Origin: Ptychodera flava
Taxonomy: Eukaryota; Hemichordata; Enteropneusta; Ptychoderidae
DNA length: 64,000 bases
Direction of reading: 5' to 3'
NCBI RefSeq assembly: GCF_041260155.1
Contig: NC_091935.1
Location: 38,431,393-38,495,392, forward strand
Below, piece by piece: positions 11,572 to 23,945 of this stretch. The notes under the pieces are model-generated. The model was not told the DNA's origin, did not search any database, and worked only from the letters and a program-made list of their open reading frames with translations. The translations under genes were made by a program, and so were the position numbers. Numbering within the stretch: the first letter of the stretch is position 1; each line of letters begins with the position of its first letter.

Positions 11572-12426
11572 CGTAGCTTGCGGGTAACGCGAATATTCGT
11601 ACTGCGCGTCGTATCTGCGCACGCGTACGAACGTTCTTTCTGCAAGCGTTCTTTCCGGAAGTGGTCTTTTTGTCGCGATATAGCATAATTACTTTGAGGT
11701 GCGACTTTCAAATTTGGTTTGTCAAAAGAGTTCACACCAAGATAGCAAACTTTGTGTAACAGGCCCGTTTTAAGTGTGACAAATGTGGGATTATTTGCAG
11801 TACTTGAGTGAACTAAACTTTATTTCATAACTATTAAAACAAGTTTTGAATGTCATATTAAACAGGGATCTGTCGCTAGAGGGTGCTTCAGTGTAGCATT
11901 TTTTGTATTAAAAAAGCCCATATCTTAAAAAATTGTGCGGTGACCCCCATTTTTTTCGTTTGATTCGCTATCCATATATTGTTGGGCTTAATTTACGAGA
12001 GTTTCAAGAAAACGTAGATTTCAGATCATGACATTTGTAATGAAAATATCAAAATTTGGCCAAACTTTGCTCTTTTTATAAAAGCACTATTTCATGGAAA
12101 CGTTGCTATATTTTCTGATATTTTCAAAAGCAGATCACAAAACTAATACAATACAATACGGGGACATGTGTTGTATAAAATCTGTTAAATTGTTTTACTA
12201 TATTTCAGTTTTATTATTTAATAACACTAGATAATCGAATAATACAACATTTTAACCAATTTCAGCAAATGTTTTCGCGGGACAACATAAAGGGCGCCAT
12301 ATCTCCCAAAATTTGCATGGGGACCCCATCTTTTTTTCTCATTTTTTAACATTTCATCTCACCCTAGACATCTCCTGAAAGTTTCAGAAAAATCCTGATT
12401 AACGTCACTGTTACCCGCATTCCACC
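11572..12426. mobile_element. TTAA-flanked non-autonomous inverted-repeat element (~855 bp)
   Basis: TTAA at 11568-11571 and at 12427-12430 flank an element whose ends are inverted copies (left CGTAGCTTGCGGGTAAC, right GTTACCCGCATTCCACC). The flanking repeat continues on both sides. A TTAA target duplication with short inverted ends is the mark of piggyBac- or Kolobok-type elements. There is no coding capacity; internal direct similarity is limited to 'AAAATTTG' and 'ATATCT...AAAATT' phrases. Confidence 0.7.
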
Positions 12427-12430
12427 TTAA

Positions 12431-12850
12431 GCTTACATTGCTTGAACAATAAAAAGGCATTTATCAGTTTCATTTTAATTAATTTGTAATTGCTTATTTA
12501 ATGAACTTTCCTAATTAGAGTTATATGTCCACAAATACTGCGTCAAAATTTGATGAAACTCGGTACAGATGTTGATCTCATAGTTTGTAAATACTGCATC
12601 AAACTTTACCGGTACCGGTGATAATCTATTAGTGTTAGGATAGTAAGCAAAAATGTTCGGCAACATCCTGTTGATTCATTACTAATTGACTCATTTAATG
12701 ACCTTTTGTAATTAGGATGGCGGCCTACATTGGTTTTATGTTTTCACCACCGTGGAGCTCATTCTTGGCCATTTAGCGCCATCTGTATCACAGTATTTTT
12801 ATCATAGACCTAATTAATGAAGAGGACTCTATCCTCTCTGAGGACTTGTA
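12431..12850 (+). repeat. Tail of the interspersed repeat
   Basis: Phrases such as 'ACAAATACTGC', 'TGATGAAACT-CGGTACAGATGTT' and a final 'CACCGTGGAGCTC...GGCCATTTAGCGCC' match the end of the repeat that starts at 10411, so the TTAA element at 11572 appears to be inserted in it. Confidence 0.5.
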
Positions 12851-13985
12851 ATTAAAGTACCAATGAACAAGTGGGAACTGTGTCATCAACGACTTGTTCA
12901 ATTTAAAATTGATGCTTGAAAAGTCATCATTATGGTGAGTCCAGTATATGTAATGATGAATTAAATGTTAACTTACCATTTTCGGATGTTTTCACATGTT
13001 CCAATGAAACTTCCTTCAGTTTTATCTTACATGAAATATCATTGGAAAAGTTAAATTTTTAGCATGAAAATAAGAATGAAATACTTCTAAATGCTTTCAT
13101 TATGATTTAGTATATATACTAACAAGTACAGATGTAAATAACCTTGTTTTGCTTATCTATTTACAGAATACAACGACCCTGGAAGTTGCAAGTGTCCATT
13201 TTATTTCAAGTATTTCTCATTTTTTAATTTTGTTTGTATTTTTCAGATTGTATTTAAAATAAAGGTATTTGATCATTTCAATTTGTATTTTTTCAGTTTC
13301 TGTGTACCTTTCCTTTTCGTTTCCTATATTTTTTGTTTAGCTCTTTATTTGTCCCTTTTTTAAAATGCAACTTTGTGGGATAAGTTACTTTTGATATTCA
13401 GAGAGTTTGTAAAAGATGTTTGCCCGAAACTTTGTTACCGGTACATGTAATTTATTTGAGTCTTGTCACTTCAAGAAATAAAAAAAATGTTTTATTCTAT
13501 ATGCACGTGCCTGTTTTGATCATTTATGTTATGGTTTGAAGTAATTTTTAATAACATTACAGTTAATTTGCCATTGTGCTGTTAAAACAATCACCGTACA
13601 ATACAAATAAGGCAATAATACATTGATTTCTGCCTATATGATGAAAAAGGTGCCTCTCTAATTTTTGCCGTTTGTGGCGCTGTTCTGTGGCTTCCGATTG
13701 AATGTGTATCCATAAAGTTCGCACACAAGTTAAAAGTCTGGGCCTGCTGGGTATCGCTTTAAACTGCTTAGTGTCACTTTTCCGACAAGCATTTAATTAC
13801 TCCTTGGCCTAATGATGTCCCTCTCTCCGTACAGTATTATGTACAATTCTGCGCTGCACGTACAACAATTAGAAGTCTCCCCTTTTGACAAAATTAAAAT
13901 AAACAACACCTCTTTTTCAGAATTCCCAGAGCTTCATTGAACTAGTGTTATTACATTTCTATATAATACTTATAGCCCCTAAACT
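12851..13985. other. AT-rich intergenic DNA, no gene seen
   Basis: No open frame of interest, splice-consistent exon or inverted-repeat element is recognised in this stretch. Confidence 0.6.
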
Positions 13986-13986
13986 T

Positions 13987-13988
<2 letters not shown>

Positions 13989-14060
<72 letters not shown>
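13989..14060. repeat. (AAT)n/(ATT)n microsatellite, self-complementary
   Basis: About 10 ATA/AAT triplets switch at about 14020 to about 13 ATT triplets, so the tract is a perfect foldback. Ile-repeat frames across it are artefacts. Confidence 0.95.
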
Positions 14061-14061
<1 letters not shown>

Positions 14062-15749
14062 GTACTTGGGCCTCAGCCCAAGTACATTTGTTTTCATTCC
14101 GTGGGAAAAAACTCTGTAAGGTATAACCATTTCTGGCTGAGACCAGGGAGGGCAAAATGTCTTGGCGTCATCTTTCTTGGCATAATAAATGGCGTAATGA
14201 TGTTAACTGAATGGAAGTGCTGCTCTCAGCCAGTCTTGAATAAGTGAGATGTGAATATTAATGCTTCTCTATCTGAGTTTTTGCCACAAAATCTTCTGAA
14301 TATAATCAAAATGTGCATCGAAATGCAACAATTAATGCACCCTCCGTTTCCTAGGCGATGGCACGACCCTTGCTACACCCACTGGACCAGCCAAAGTGGG
14401 AGGGGTAATTTCAGTTTGGTCGAACAAGAGGGCTCGAGACCAGAATTTAACATTTAAACTTGTAACATGTTTAATCGCTGACAAGATGTGGACTAGTGTT
14501 AATTAAAGTAAAATTGTGAAAAGGAAAGGTTTTATATCCCGGACACAATGAAAAACATTACGACTGGAAACTGTACCCCCAGTTGAGAATAGTAATGCCC
14601 ACAGCGATGGAGAACACTTATCCTTGAGCTGAGAAAACCAGACCATCATTTCGAAATAGAGCTGCAGATTCGAGAAGCTCGTTCAAAATAGCTAGGTACA
14701 CCCCATAAAGGGGTGGTTTCGAGTTTTGAGGGCAAATTTCGCCTCCTTCATATAGAAATTGAACGTTTGTTTTTCCAGGAGAACACACCATTTGACACAA
14801 AATTTGCATGTAAAGGGGTCTCCAGTAACCACGTTGTCAAATCTGGCATAAGAAACAATATTAAATGTTGGGTAAAGCCAGTCCAAAATAAACTGATTTG
14901 AACTTTTGTGTTTTGTAATTTATACCACTGCAGTAACATCACCTTTTTTGACAACATCACACAATGTAATACGTTTTGAAACTGAATACTCCGACGTATT
15001 CTGTGTCTCCTTTGCTAAAAAATACGGTATGCCGATTACCATGTAAGGAGATGATGACGTCAAGATAGATTTGTAGTGCGTTTGGTCCTTGATGGTGCAC
15101 AAAGTTTTGTCAAGGTAGCTTGTGTATTTATTTCCTAAATGGGAGAGATTAGGGTCGATCTAAACGAAGGCCGAAGAATGTTATGATACTCTAAGCGAGC
15201 TGAACTCTAACGCGAATGGTTGGATAATTTGGAGGATGTTTAGAATGATCTCATCTCATTAAGATTATTTGGCGGTCAGTATTGAATTTCAACTGCGTCA
15301 CAAGTTTGCGAAATGAGTATTCCGTCGAACGGTCAACGAACGATATTTTAGAAATCTGGAGACATGGCACATTGCATTTTTATTTTAGTATTTTATATTT
15401 TACAATAGATTTACGAAGCAATGATTTTGTCGAAAATTCTGAAAAAAATATAGGAAGATTTGATCGCGAACACGTTTTCACTTGGGGTCAACTAGCCCTG
15501 CGTACGATGCTGTGTGTTCCGCTACAGCTAATCGCCCCGCTCACCACAGCCCTGCAAAGACCCGTACGTAGGGTCGGTGACTTCAAATCCATTTTGGGAC
15601 TTAACGTAAAAAGCCAAATTACTGCCGAAATTCAGCGTTCTTGGGCCCAAGTCGTATCCCAGCCTACCTCAGCTACTCGATCGCTTCCAAAAATGACAGT
15701 CTTTTATTCACTTCTCGTAAATAACCGTCGATGTCGGCAACTCTCTCGC
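14061..15749. other. Gene-poor stretch
   Basis: Several short open frames on both strands show no recognisable domain and no splice partners. A segment at about 15491 (CTAGCCCTGCGTACGATGC) is repeated in the hairpin that follows. Confidence 0.5.
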
Positions 15750-15810
15750 TAGCCCTGCGTACGATGCTGTGTGTTAGCTGTAGCACATAGCATCGTACGC
15801 AGGGCTAGGG
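15749..15810. repeat. Near-perfect hairpin (GCTAGCCCTGCGTACGATGCT...)
   Basis: CTAGCCCTGCGTACGATGCT at about 15750 returns as its reverse complement ending at about 15808, with a loop of about 20 bases. A single direct copy of the same 19-20 bases lies at about 15491. Confidence 0.85.
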
Positions 15811-16169
15811 GTCAACATGGGGTCGCAGCCATGTATGTTGCCTCAAAACTTATTTCTGTCTGCACTCAAAACTCAAAAATGTCGGATATGAACCTGAAAA
15901 ATCGATGCAATTTTGTCAAACTTCGGCGAAATTTCAGCCTATACAAAATTTCATCTAGGTAAGGTAAATTTACTGAAATTTGATCGACAAATAATCCTGA
16001 GCTTGAACGTGACAGCTCGCCTTCTCCGGGAAGTCAAGTATCCAGCTGCCCATACACAGTTGCCCATATGGCCAGGTTTATGAGATTGTTTTCAAGCGAC
16101 GGCGGCAGACCGTACGGGGTTCTGGATATGAACCTACCGTCGATGTAGCTGTAATAACTGTTGTGTTGT

Positions 16170-17260
16170 TTTTAGTGCCCACGGACGAAGTCCTGGGGGA
16201 GTTATAGGTTTGGTCATGTCAGTCCGTCCGTCCGTCCGTTCACGCAGATATCTCAGACATGCCCTGGTCAATTTCTTTCAAACTTTGCAGTACAAGAATA
16301 GTACCCAACCCCATACAGATGCACGTCGATTTGTTTCACAATGCGATCGAATTTGGCCGTGTTAGAGGACTTTTTAGTTTACACCTCCATAGACTCCCAT
16401 GTATAAGGCAGTTCTCCATAGACTCCAATGTATAAGGCCAAGAAAAATAAAAATTTAGTTTCTCATCGTATTCATATTGCCTAAAGGATGCAGTGACACA
16501 GTTTTTAGTCCCCACGGATAAAGTCCAGGGGACTTATAGATTGGGTCATATCCGTCCGTGAGTCCATCAGTGAGTCCATCAGTTCACGCAATATCTCAGA
16601 CATTTTGACAAAATATCATGTGACCTTGGTGACCTTTGACCTCAAATATACATATTTGTCCATAACTCAGTAACCACAAGTGTTAAACCTTTCATATTTG
16701 GTATGATGGGACACCTTATGACGCCACATATTGTACCATTAATTATGCGCATATCTAATTTTGAGCGAGCCAATAGAGCTAGAGGTCTGATTTTTGGTAT
16801 ATACGGATAAGTTAACAATATAATTTGTTTGACAAAACGTCACGTGACCTCAATGACCTTTGACCTCAAATATACATATTTGTCCACAACTCAGTAACCA
16901 CAAGTGCTACACCCTTCATATTTGGTATGATAGGACACCTTATGACACCATATATTGTACCTAATTAATTATGCTCATATCTTATTTTGAGCGAGCCAAT
17001 AGAGCTAGAGGTCTGATTTTGGTATGTAGGAATAACTTAGCTATACAATTATTATGACAAAATGGGACGTGACCTGAGTGACCTTTGACCTCAAATATAT
17101 ATTTGTCCACAAATCAGTAACCACAAGTGCTACATCCTTCATATTTGGTATGATGGGACACCTTATGACACCACATATTGTACCTCATTAATTATGCGCA
17201 TATCTAATTCTGAGCAAGCCAATAGAGCTGGATGTCCGATTTTTGGTATATAGGGATAAC
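16170..17260 (+). repeat. Two more copies of the 'CCCACGGACGAAGTCC' repeat family with ~225-bp tandem units
   Basis: Copies open at about 16176 and 16504, each followed by TCCGTCC-rich sequence and TTCACGCA-ATATCTCAGACAT. From about 16600 three tandem units of 220-230 bp follow, marked by 'GTGACCTTTGACCTCAAATAT', 'CAGTAACCACAAGTG' and 'GCGAGCCAATAGAGCT'. The opening matches the repeat at 10411 but the tandem unit differs. Confidence 0.85.
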
Positions 17261-18510
17261 TACAGGGTAGAAATCTAAATATGCCCATCTAAATATTAGA
17301 CATCTACCATCGAGAACAAAAGAAATTTGCAGTAATTTGAATATTTAAGGAGTTTAAGCAATTTCCACTATAAATAAAGAACCCCTGCCTCAAACTCCAC
17401 AAAAGTTGCTAGACATATTTTGCCGTTGTCATGCCATTGCTTCGTTTAATAACCAGTTAATCAAATGCCTAACTGACAGGAGGAAATTCAAGACCATATT
17501 TGAATAGTAGTATATATTGTCCTCAAAATTACTCTATCATGGCCCAAGTACTCATTGCCTTCAGCAATACTGCCTTGTTTTCATTATTATTATTGTTATT
17601 ATCACATGTACAAGCCAAGTTTGTCGTCTCCGAACAAAAAATACTGAAGTTATTCTCTGGTCGTTCCGACAACTCGAGTGTATGTCATCAATTCTAGTGC
17701 GTCGGATCATTTTTTGCGTCGATCTTCGGTGTGCTCGTCAAAGTAAACAAACAACATGGCGGCCGGTATTTCTCCCACGATTAAAATGTTTCTGACGTGA
17801 AAATATCGTAAAAATTAGTCATGTTTAGAGTTTGACCAAATACATCCAAAAGCCAAATTTTTAGTCCTTGTGTTTTAGTTTTCTGGCCAAGATGGGGTTC
17901 GTATTCGTAAAGACCCCGCCAACGCCTGAATTTTCGACGCTCTGTGTGCTTTCATGCGGTAGACATACGGCTACCACTGCAACAAGGGGGTCAAGTGCGG
18001 TGTCCAGGCCTCCAAAAGTCAAGTAATGAAATCGATATTTTCATAGACTACGACAATAATAATCCGGGCAATGAAAACACAATAGCGTACCGCCTGTATA
18101 TTCCTCAGGAATATTAATTACGTGAATTATTTGCGGAAATAACGAACTTGAAGCTGGTCCTGTTACCGTTGGTTCCGTATACATTGTAACCAGGGACAGG
18201 CTCGACGAATACATAGTGTTCGTGCCGTCGAGATTCAGTCGATTTTTGTCCTCGACAAATAACGTATCTTTGTCTGCGGTAAATTTCTAGGCCTATGCTG
18301 TCTTTGAAATAGTGTAGACCTTTGCGGAAGGTACGTGTAGACCGAGAGGTCGCTCCATACACGAACGAACGTGAACGCCGTGTTCCTCGCTCACGCGACG
18401 GACGACTGGAAATGATTGACAACTTGCCACGGCGTATTATTATTCCTAAAATAGTTCAAAAGTTTAAACGCGAAACCTTCAGCGAAAACTTCTATTTTGC
18501 TTGTGCATTT
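17261..18510. other. Gene-poor stretch
   Basis: No recognisable domain, no splice-consistent gene. Short open frames lack any motif I recognise. Confidence 0.5.
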
Positions 18511-18516
18511 GATAAG

Positions 18517-18670
18517 TATAATATTCCCTTATATTTTTCTTCGTTCAGTGAAGGAAAATACTTGTGACGTAATGACCGTGTCACCACTCGTCTTCGACTC
18601 GTGGGACACGGTCATTACGTCACCGTATTTTCCTTCACTGAACGAAGAAAAAATATAGGGAATAATATCT
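18517..18670. repeat. Long perfect-type palindrome with paired TGACGTAA / TTACGTCA sites
   Basis: The arm from about 18517 (ATATTCCC, CTTCGTTCAGTGAAGG, TGACGTAATGACCGTGTC) is mirrored to about 18670 around a short centre near 18593 (CGTCTTCGACTCG). Arms are about 70 bp with only one or two mismatches. A CRE-like TGACGTAA lies in each arm. It is probably a small inverted-repeat transposon. Confidence 0.9.
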
Positions 18671-19252
18671 AATCATCATCATCATCATCCTCATTGGATC
18701 ATGTTACACTGTTAACTGTCTTATTGTAAAACTTAATGCATTGAGCAAATCAAAACAGTAAATAAGTGTTAGGATGAAATTCTATGTATCAGGTAAGATA
18801 AAACACACACACACACATTATTTTTTAACCTCTCGTGTTTCACAAGGAAGTTAATGTATTTTATTTCTTGCTATGATGACCTACGTCACGCTAGATTTGG
18901 ATTCAGATTCTACTCAATCCCGTTTTGGTTGTCCCTCTCTTCGTTCTTGGCGTGCTTGCCAAAACGAGTTAGAGTTTTCTGGATCGTTCCTTCGGTGACA
19001 TTTATCATGTTGTATCAAACACTATTAAATACCATTCTGGGAATCATTTTGTGGTATTTGAGAGAGAAAGATGATACGTCTGTTAGTTTGAAATGCCAAG
19101 AGTGGGTCACATTACTGGAACTAAAGTCTATCTGCTCAACACTTAATTAAAAAAAAGCCTTTGGAAATCGAATTTTAGAGTATCCTTTACAATGCATGAT
19201 GTCAGCTAAAAATACTTGTTTTTAGTGTTTTTGGTCTGTATGGTTTGCAAAG
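18671..19252. other. Gene-poor stretch
   Basis: Contains a short (CA)n run near 18806 and a 98-codon open frame at 18854-19150 with hydrophobic segments but no recognisable family. I do not call it a gene. Confidence 0.45.
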
Positions 19253-19256
19253 TTAA

Positions 19257-19937
19257 GGTTCCAAGACAAGAAATGTGACCTTTTTAATCTAACAATTCTC
19301 TAACGGTTAATAAACTCAGAACCCCTGTAAAGTATACATTTTCTGAAAGCCTACATATATGGGAACATTTTGGTAACCACAGTGTCACCATTGTTTACAT
19401 AACTATCACGTGACAAGATAATTTGCATAACCTTTCAAAAGTCGGTTTTCCCTATGTTTTGTCTCAATACTTCAAACTATCTGACTCAAACTTGCTGGAA
19501 TGCAAGCTGTCACAATGCTTTTTCAAAGCGTGTCTCAGATTTTTTATATCTTGCTTAGTTTTTTTGGAGCATAATTTTAAAGAAATCAACTATGGTAAAA
19601 TTCACTACTCTGGAAGTTTTTCTGGCATAAAAACTGTTTAAGAAAGTTTAGAAAAACTCTGAGACATACTTTTGAAGACCTGTAGAATAGCTTGCACTCA
19701 TATGACTTTCAGCCACATATCTCAAAGCATTGAAACAAAACATAGGGAAAACCGATTTTTGAAAGGTTATGCAAATTACCTGTCACATGATAGTTATGTA
19801 AACAATGGTGACACTATGGTAACCAAAATGTTCCCCTATATCTACGCTTTCCGAAATATACAATTTACGGGGGTTCTGAGCTTAATAAACACCAGAGAAT
19901 TGTTAGTTTAAAATGGTCAATTTCTTGTCTTGGAACC
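19257..19937. mobile_element. TTAA-flanked foldback element with ~300-bp inverted arms
   Basis: TTAA at 19253-19256 and 19938-19941 flank ends GGTTCCAAGACAAGAAAT and its complement. The arms stay complementary for about 200 bp or more (for example ACAATGGTGACACTATGG on the right against CCACAGTGTCACCATTGT on the left, and AGGGAAAACCGA against TCGGTTTTCCCT). A small unpaired centre lies near 19500-19730. This is a foldback-type non-autonomous element; its open frames are not genes. Confidence 0.85.
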
Positions 19938-19978
19938 TTAATGCGTATTTTCACAAATAATGATTCTGTTGTCATTTA

Positions 19979-22277
19979 GGGACTGGACACAAATTGCAGG
20001 GGGGGTGGGCCGGTGTTTTTTGGGGTGGGTCGCCATTTTTCGCGCAAGCATTTTGAAGGGTCATAAAATTTTGTGCAAGCCTATGGGGGAGGGTCACCTT
20101 TTTTCATGCATCAAAGCTGAAATTGCATGTGCACGTTATGGAATACTGAAAAAAGAAAAAATACCTCCTGGCACTTTCATTTTCTGCCATTACCATTTTC
20201 GGCGCGCCCTTCGGGCGCAAATTTCAGGTATAATAAACAATGTATGATGATTCAAGCAGCCACATTGATTTAAGTTGTCATGATTTCTACTTATTCAACA
20301 CTATTGTGCATAACTGTCCCCTATAATAACTCTTTCAATAACAATTTGGGAGATTACTTATTTGACATCATTCTCCCATTGACAATACATTGGGTATAGG
20401 TCGGTGTCAAACGTTCATGTCGCTGTATGTACATTTTTAATTTTTTGAGGACATTGACAGAATACAAACTGTTCAGAATAGTGCATAGTGTCATCAATAA
20501 CAACTGGAAGCTTCAGGTCGAACAACTTTTGAATAACAATTTAGGATCAGATAACCTATGAGTTATTTGTAGTTTCCTCATAGCCTACAATGTATAGTGA
20601 ATCAACATTTGGTGAAATTCCAAAATCAAATTTCTTGCACAACCATTGACTTGAAACCACTCTAGTCTAATCATGAATATTAATACTAATAATTAGGTGT
20701 ACATAAATGCACAGGTTACCAAGTTTTGTATTGGAAAAAATTATTCATAGTTTCATCATAGACTGCCATGTATAGTGAATGGACATTTCAGTGAAATTCC
20801 AAAATCAAATTCTTGCACACCCATTGACTTGAAACTACTCTAGTCTGATCATGAACATTAATACCAATAATCAAGTGTACATAAATGCACAGATTTTCCT
20901 ATTTTTTTATTGGAAAAAAATTATTCATAGTTTCATCATAGACTGCCATGTATAGTGAATTGACATTTAAGTGATATGCCAAAATCAAATTTCTTGCACA
21001 ACCATTGACTTGAAACCACTCTAGTCTATCATGAACATTAGTACCAATAATTCAGTGTACATAAATGCACAGATTTACCTATTTTTGTATTGGAAAAAAA
21101 TTATTCATAGGTTTCACCATAGACTGCTATGTATAGTGAATCAACATTTCGGTGAAATTCCAAAATCAAATTTCTTACACACACACGGACTTGTAACCAC
21201 TCTAGTCTAATCAAGAACATAAATATCAATAATCAAGCATACATAAATACACAGATTTGCCAAGTTTTGTATTTAAAAAAAATTATTCATAGTTTCTTCA
21301 TAAACTACAATGTATAATGGATCCACATTTCATGCGAAATTCCAAAAACAAAGTTATTGTACACAGATGCACGTGTTACCACCCTCTTCTAATCAAGCAC
21401 AATTATGTCAATTATTCAGGGTCATATATACACAAATAGTGCATATTTTAATTCTGAAAATTTTTTTTACAGTTTTGTCATAGACTCCCATGTATAGTGG
21501 ATCAACATTTTATGCGAAATTCCAAAAACAAAGTTATTGTACACAGATGCACATTTTACCACCCTCTTCTAATCAAGCACAATTATGTCAATTATTGAGG
21601 GTCCATATATGCACAAATAGTGCAAATTTTTAATTCTGAAAATTTTTTGACAGTGTTGTCATAGACTCCCATGTATAGTTTTGTCATAGACTCCCATGTA
21701 TAGTGGATCAACATTTTGACAGAAATTCCAAAATCAAATATCTTGTTCACATGTGCACTTGTAACAACCCATGCTAATCAAGTATATCTATATCAGTTAT
21801 TAAACATCTGTATATGAACAGATATAGCTAGTTTTATACTGGAAAATACACGTTCGTAGTTTTCTTATAGTCGACTACATGTATAGCGAATCAACATTAT
21901 CGATAAAATCTAAAAATTACATTTTTTGTACAGGCATGCACTTTTTACCTGCCACTTCAAGCAAAGTACATTTACATGAATTATCACACACATATGATTT
22001 GATATTTCTTGGACAACGCGTTATATCGGCCACATTTTGCCTTCCTTTTGGGATGGCGACTTAAAAAGTATAGCAAGTCAGAAGGGGGTCTTTAACACAT
22101 TGCGGGGTTTTTTTTGGGGGGGTATTGAGTAACAGGGGAGGGTCACTTATTTTCATGCACGGATAAGGGGGAGGGTCACTAATTTTTGTGCATGAACTTT
22201 TGAAGGGTCACTATTTTTTACGCAGCGGTTTTTCGAAAAACACCGGCCCCACCCCCCCTGTAATTATGTCCAGTCCC
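19979..22277. mobile_element. 2.3-kb G-rich inverted-repeat element with TTA target duplication
   Basis: The left end GGGACTGGACACAAATTGCA leads into a G run and GGGCCGGTGTTTTT. The right end is the complement (AAAAACACCGGCCCCACCCC ... TGTCCAGTCCC). TTA lies on each side (19976-19978 and 22278-22280), as in PIF/Harbinger-type insertions. Inside both ends 'GAGGGTCAC' phrases recur. The centre holds a tandem array. No transposase is encoded, so it is non-autonomous. Confidence 0.85.
20570..21740. repeat. Internal tandem array, ~180-bp units
   Basis: About six units contain 'TAGTTTCATCATAGACTGCCATGTATAGTGAAT', 'AAATTCCAAAATCAAATTTCTTGCACA', 'CACTCTAGTCTAATCA' and 'TACATAAATGCACAGATTT' (all as short phrases, some variant). 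A short duplicated phrase (CATAGACTCCCATGTATAG) sits at about 21660-21700. The array lies wholly inside the G-rich element. Confidence 0.85.
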
Positions 22278-22280
22278 TTA

Positions 22281-23780
22281 TAATCAAAGTAGGTGCATCA
22301 GATTTTTTAAAAAATTCTCAGTAAACACATAGACCTATGATATCTCAGAGATGATGAGTGAAGTCAATTAGAGGATTACGTAGTTTGATGAATACGGAGT
22401 GTACCAGATTCGATGAACTTGCTGATGATACTTATCTGACAGACACACATGATTGGTACTAGTAACTTGAAAGTGGTAATCACGGATATTGTGATTACGT
22501 TGTACTTCGCAAATTGAAACTGACAAAAGCTGTTCTATAAGTCAAGGGCGTCTTCCTCTTCCTCTCCTCTCCAAGAGTGTTGAAACATGAAGTATTAGCC
22601 TTCCAAACGCAATGCAATGGGTTCGTTATGCAATGACATATACGTAGATATGATGAGCGTATATCAAGCTGTTTGCCCAGTGATTGTCGAGAATAAATTC
22701 TGGACTTTAGAAAATTGGAACTGTTTGACTAGGTAATTAACTCAGAGCTTATAGCCATTTTGAATTTCAAATGTTACTTTTTTTGTATTTATCCCTATAA
22801 TCTTAAACTTTACATGATGAAACCTAATAATGACTGTGATGATAAGTGTTTTAAAGCTTCCCTGGGTAGTGGTATCCTCTACATATTTCACAAAGTATGC
22901 TTATTAAGCTTGATTTATACTGAATGGCTTTCAGGAGCTAGGCCTTTGTTGGCAAAATTGAGCCCACATCTGCGGGTTACAATGTTACATAAACCTAACC
23001 TGCTTGTGAAACAGGAAGATTACAAAATTCACATATGTAACACCCTATTTTTAACGTAATCTTCAACTTAACCCTGGAGCACGTGCCGTCATACAGTTCA
23101 CGTTTCATCCATAACTCACTCAGACATGACAACATAGGAAAGCCAAAGCAAGAAACCAGTGTTTTAACTGTACTGGTGTACCATGCGTACATAGTGAAGG
23201 TTACGCAAGCATGTAATACATCCTAATTTCCTTCCGAAAATAATGTCCTATATGAAACAATGCTATTTGACGTTATGTTTGAAACAATCGATATCACCTC
23301 ATTTTCATGTCATTGCTGTTCGTATCTAGAAAGGGACCCGATTGCCCAATTACGTCTGATTTACTTCGGGGCATTTCCGGTGACTTACTAATTTCCTGAA
23401 AAGATGTACGCTGTTCTATTGATTCAAAAGCAATGATAATCTTTTGAGAAGAAAGATGATCTCATATCCTCTTTTCAGTATGCATGGCAACTCCATGAAT
23501 GATTCCTCCTTTCCCTCAAGCGCTATTTCTTGCAATAAAAAATCATAAATTTTATGGCTACTTTGGTCTCTGGAAGTTCTCATTGTCCACGATGCTTACA
23601 TGTTCGCTGTATGACTATAATATGTATTGCCAATAAAGATTTTTGCTACCAATCTCCGGTGTCTTAGTCTCATCCTAGCTCTGTTTTTTTAAAGATTTCT
23701 TTTTCTCCTTCACCGTTTCATTTGTTTGTCCTTTGGCAATCTTACTAGGAATTTTATCACTGTGTGACTTCAATTATCTG
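22281..23780. other. Gene-poor stretch
   Basis: No gene, RNA or mobile element recognised. Confidence 0.5.
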
Positions 23781-23784
23781 ACGT

Positions 23785-23945
23785 AACAGTCTTTTGAGTT
23801 GACATGTACAGCACTCTGTCACAGACATAGACAGACTTGAAACCCGTTACGAGTCTGTCTATGTTCGTCTTTTGAGTTGACATGTACAGCACTCTGTCAC
23901 AGCAGACTTGTAACCCGTTACAAGTCTGTCTATGTTTGTCAGTGA
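23785..23945. repeat. Tandem duplication of an ~83-bp segment with internal hairpin
   Basis: CTTTTGAGTTGACATGTACA followed by GCACTCTGTCACAG occurs at about 23791 and again at about 23868. Each copy ends with an inverted pair (AGACTTG-AACCCGTTAC and its complement around GTAAC/CGAGTCTGTCTATG), so each unit can fold. Confidence 0.8.
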
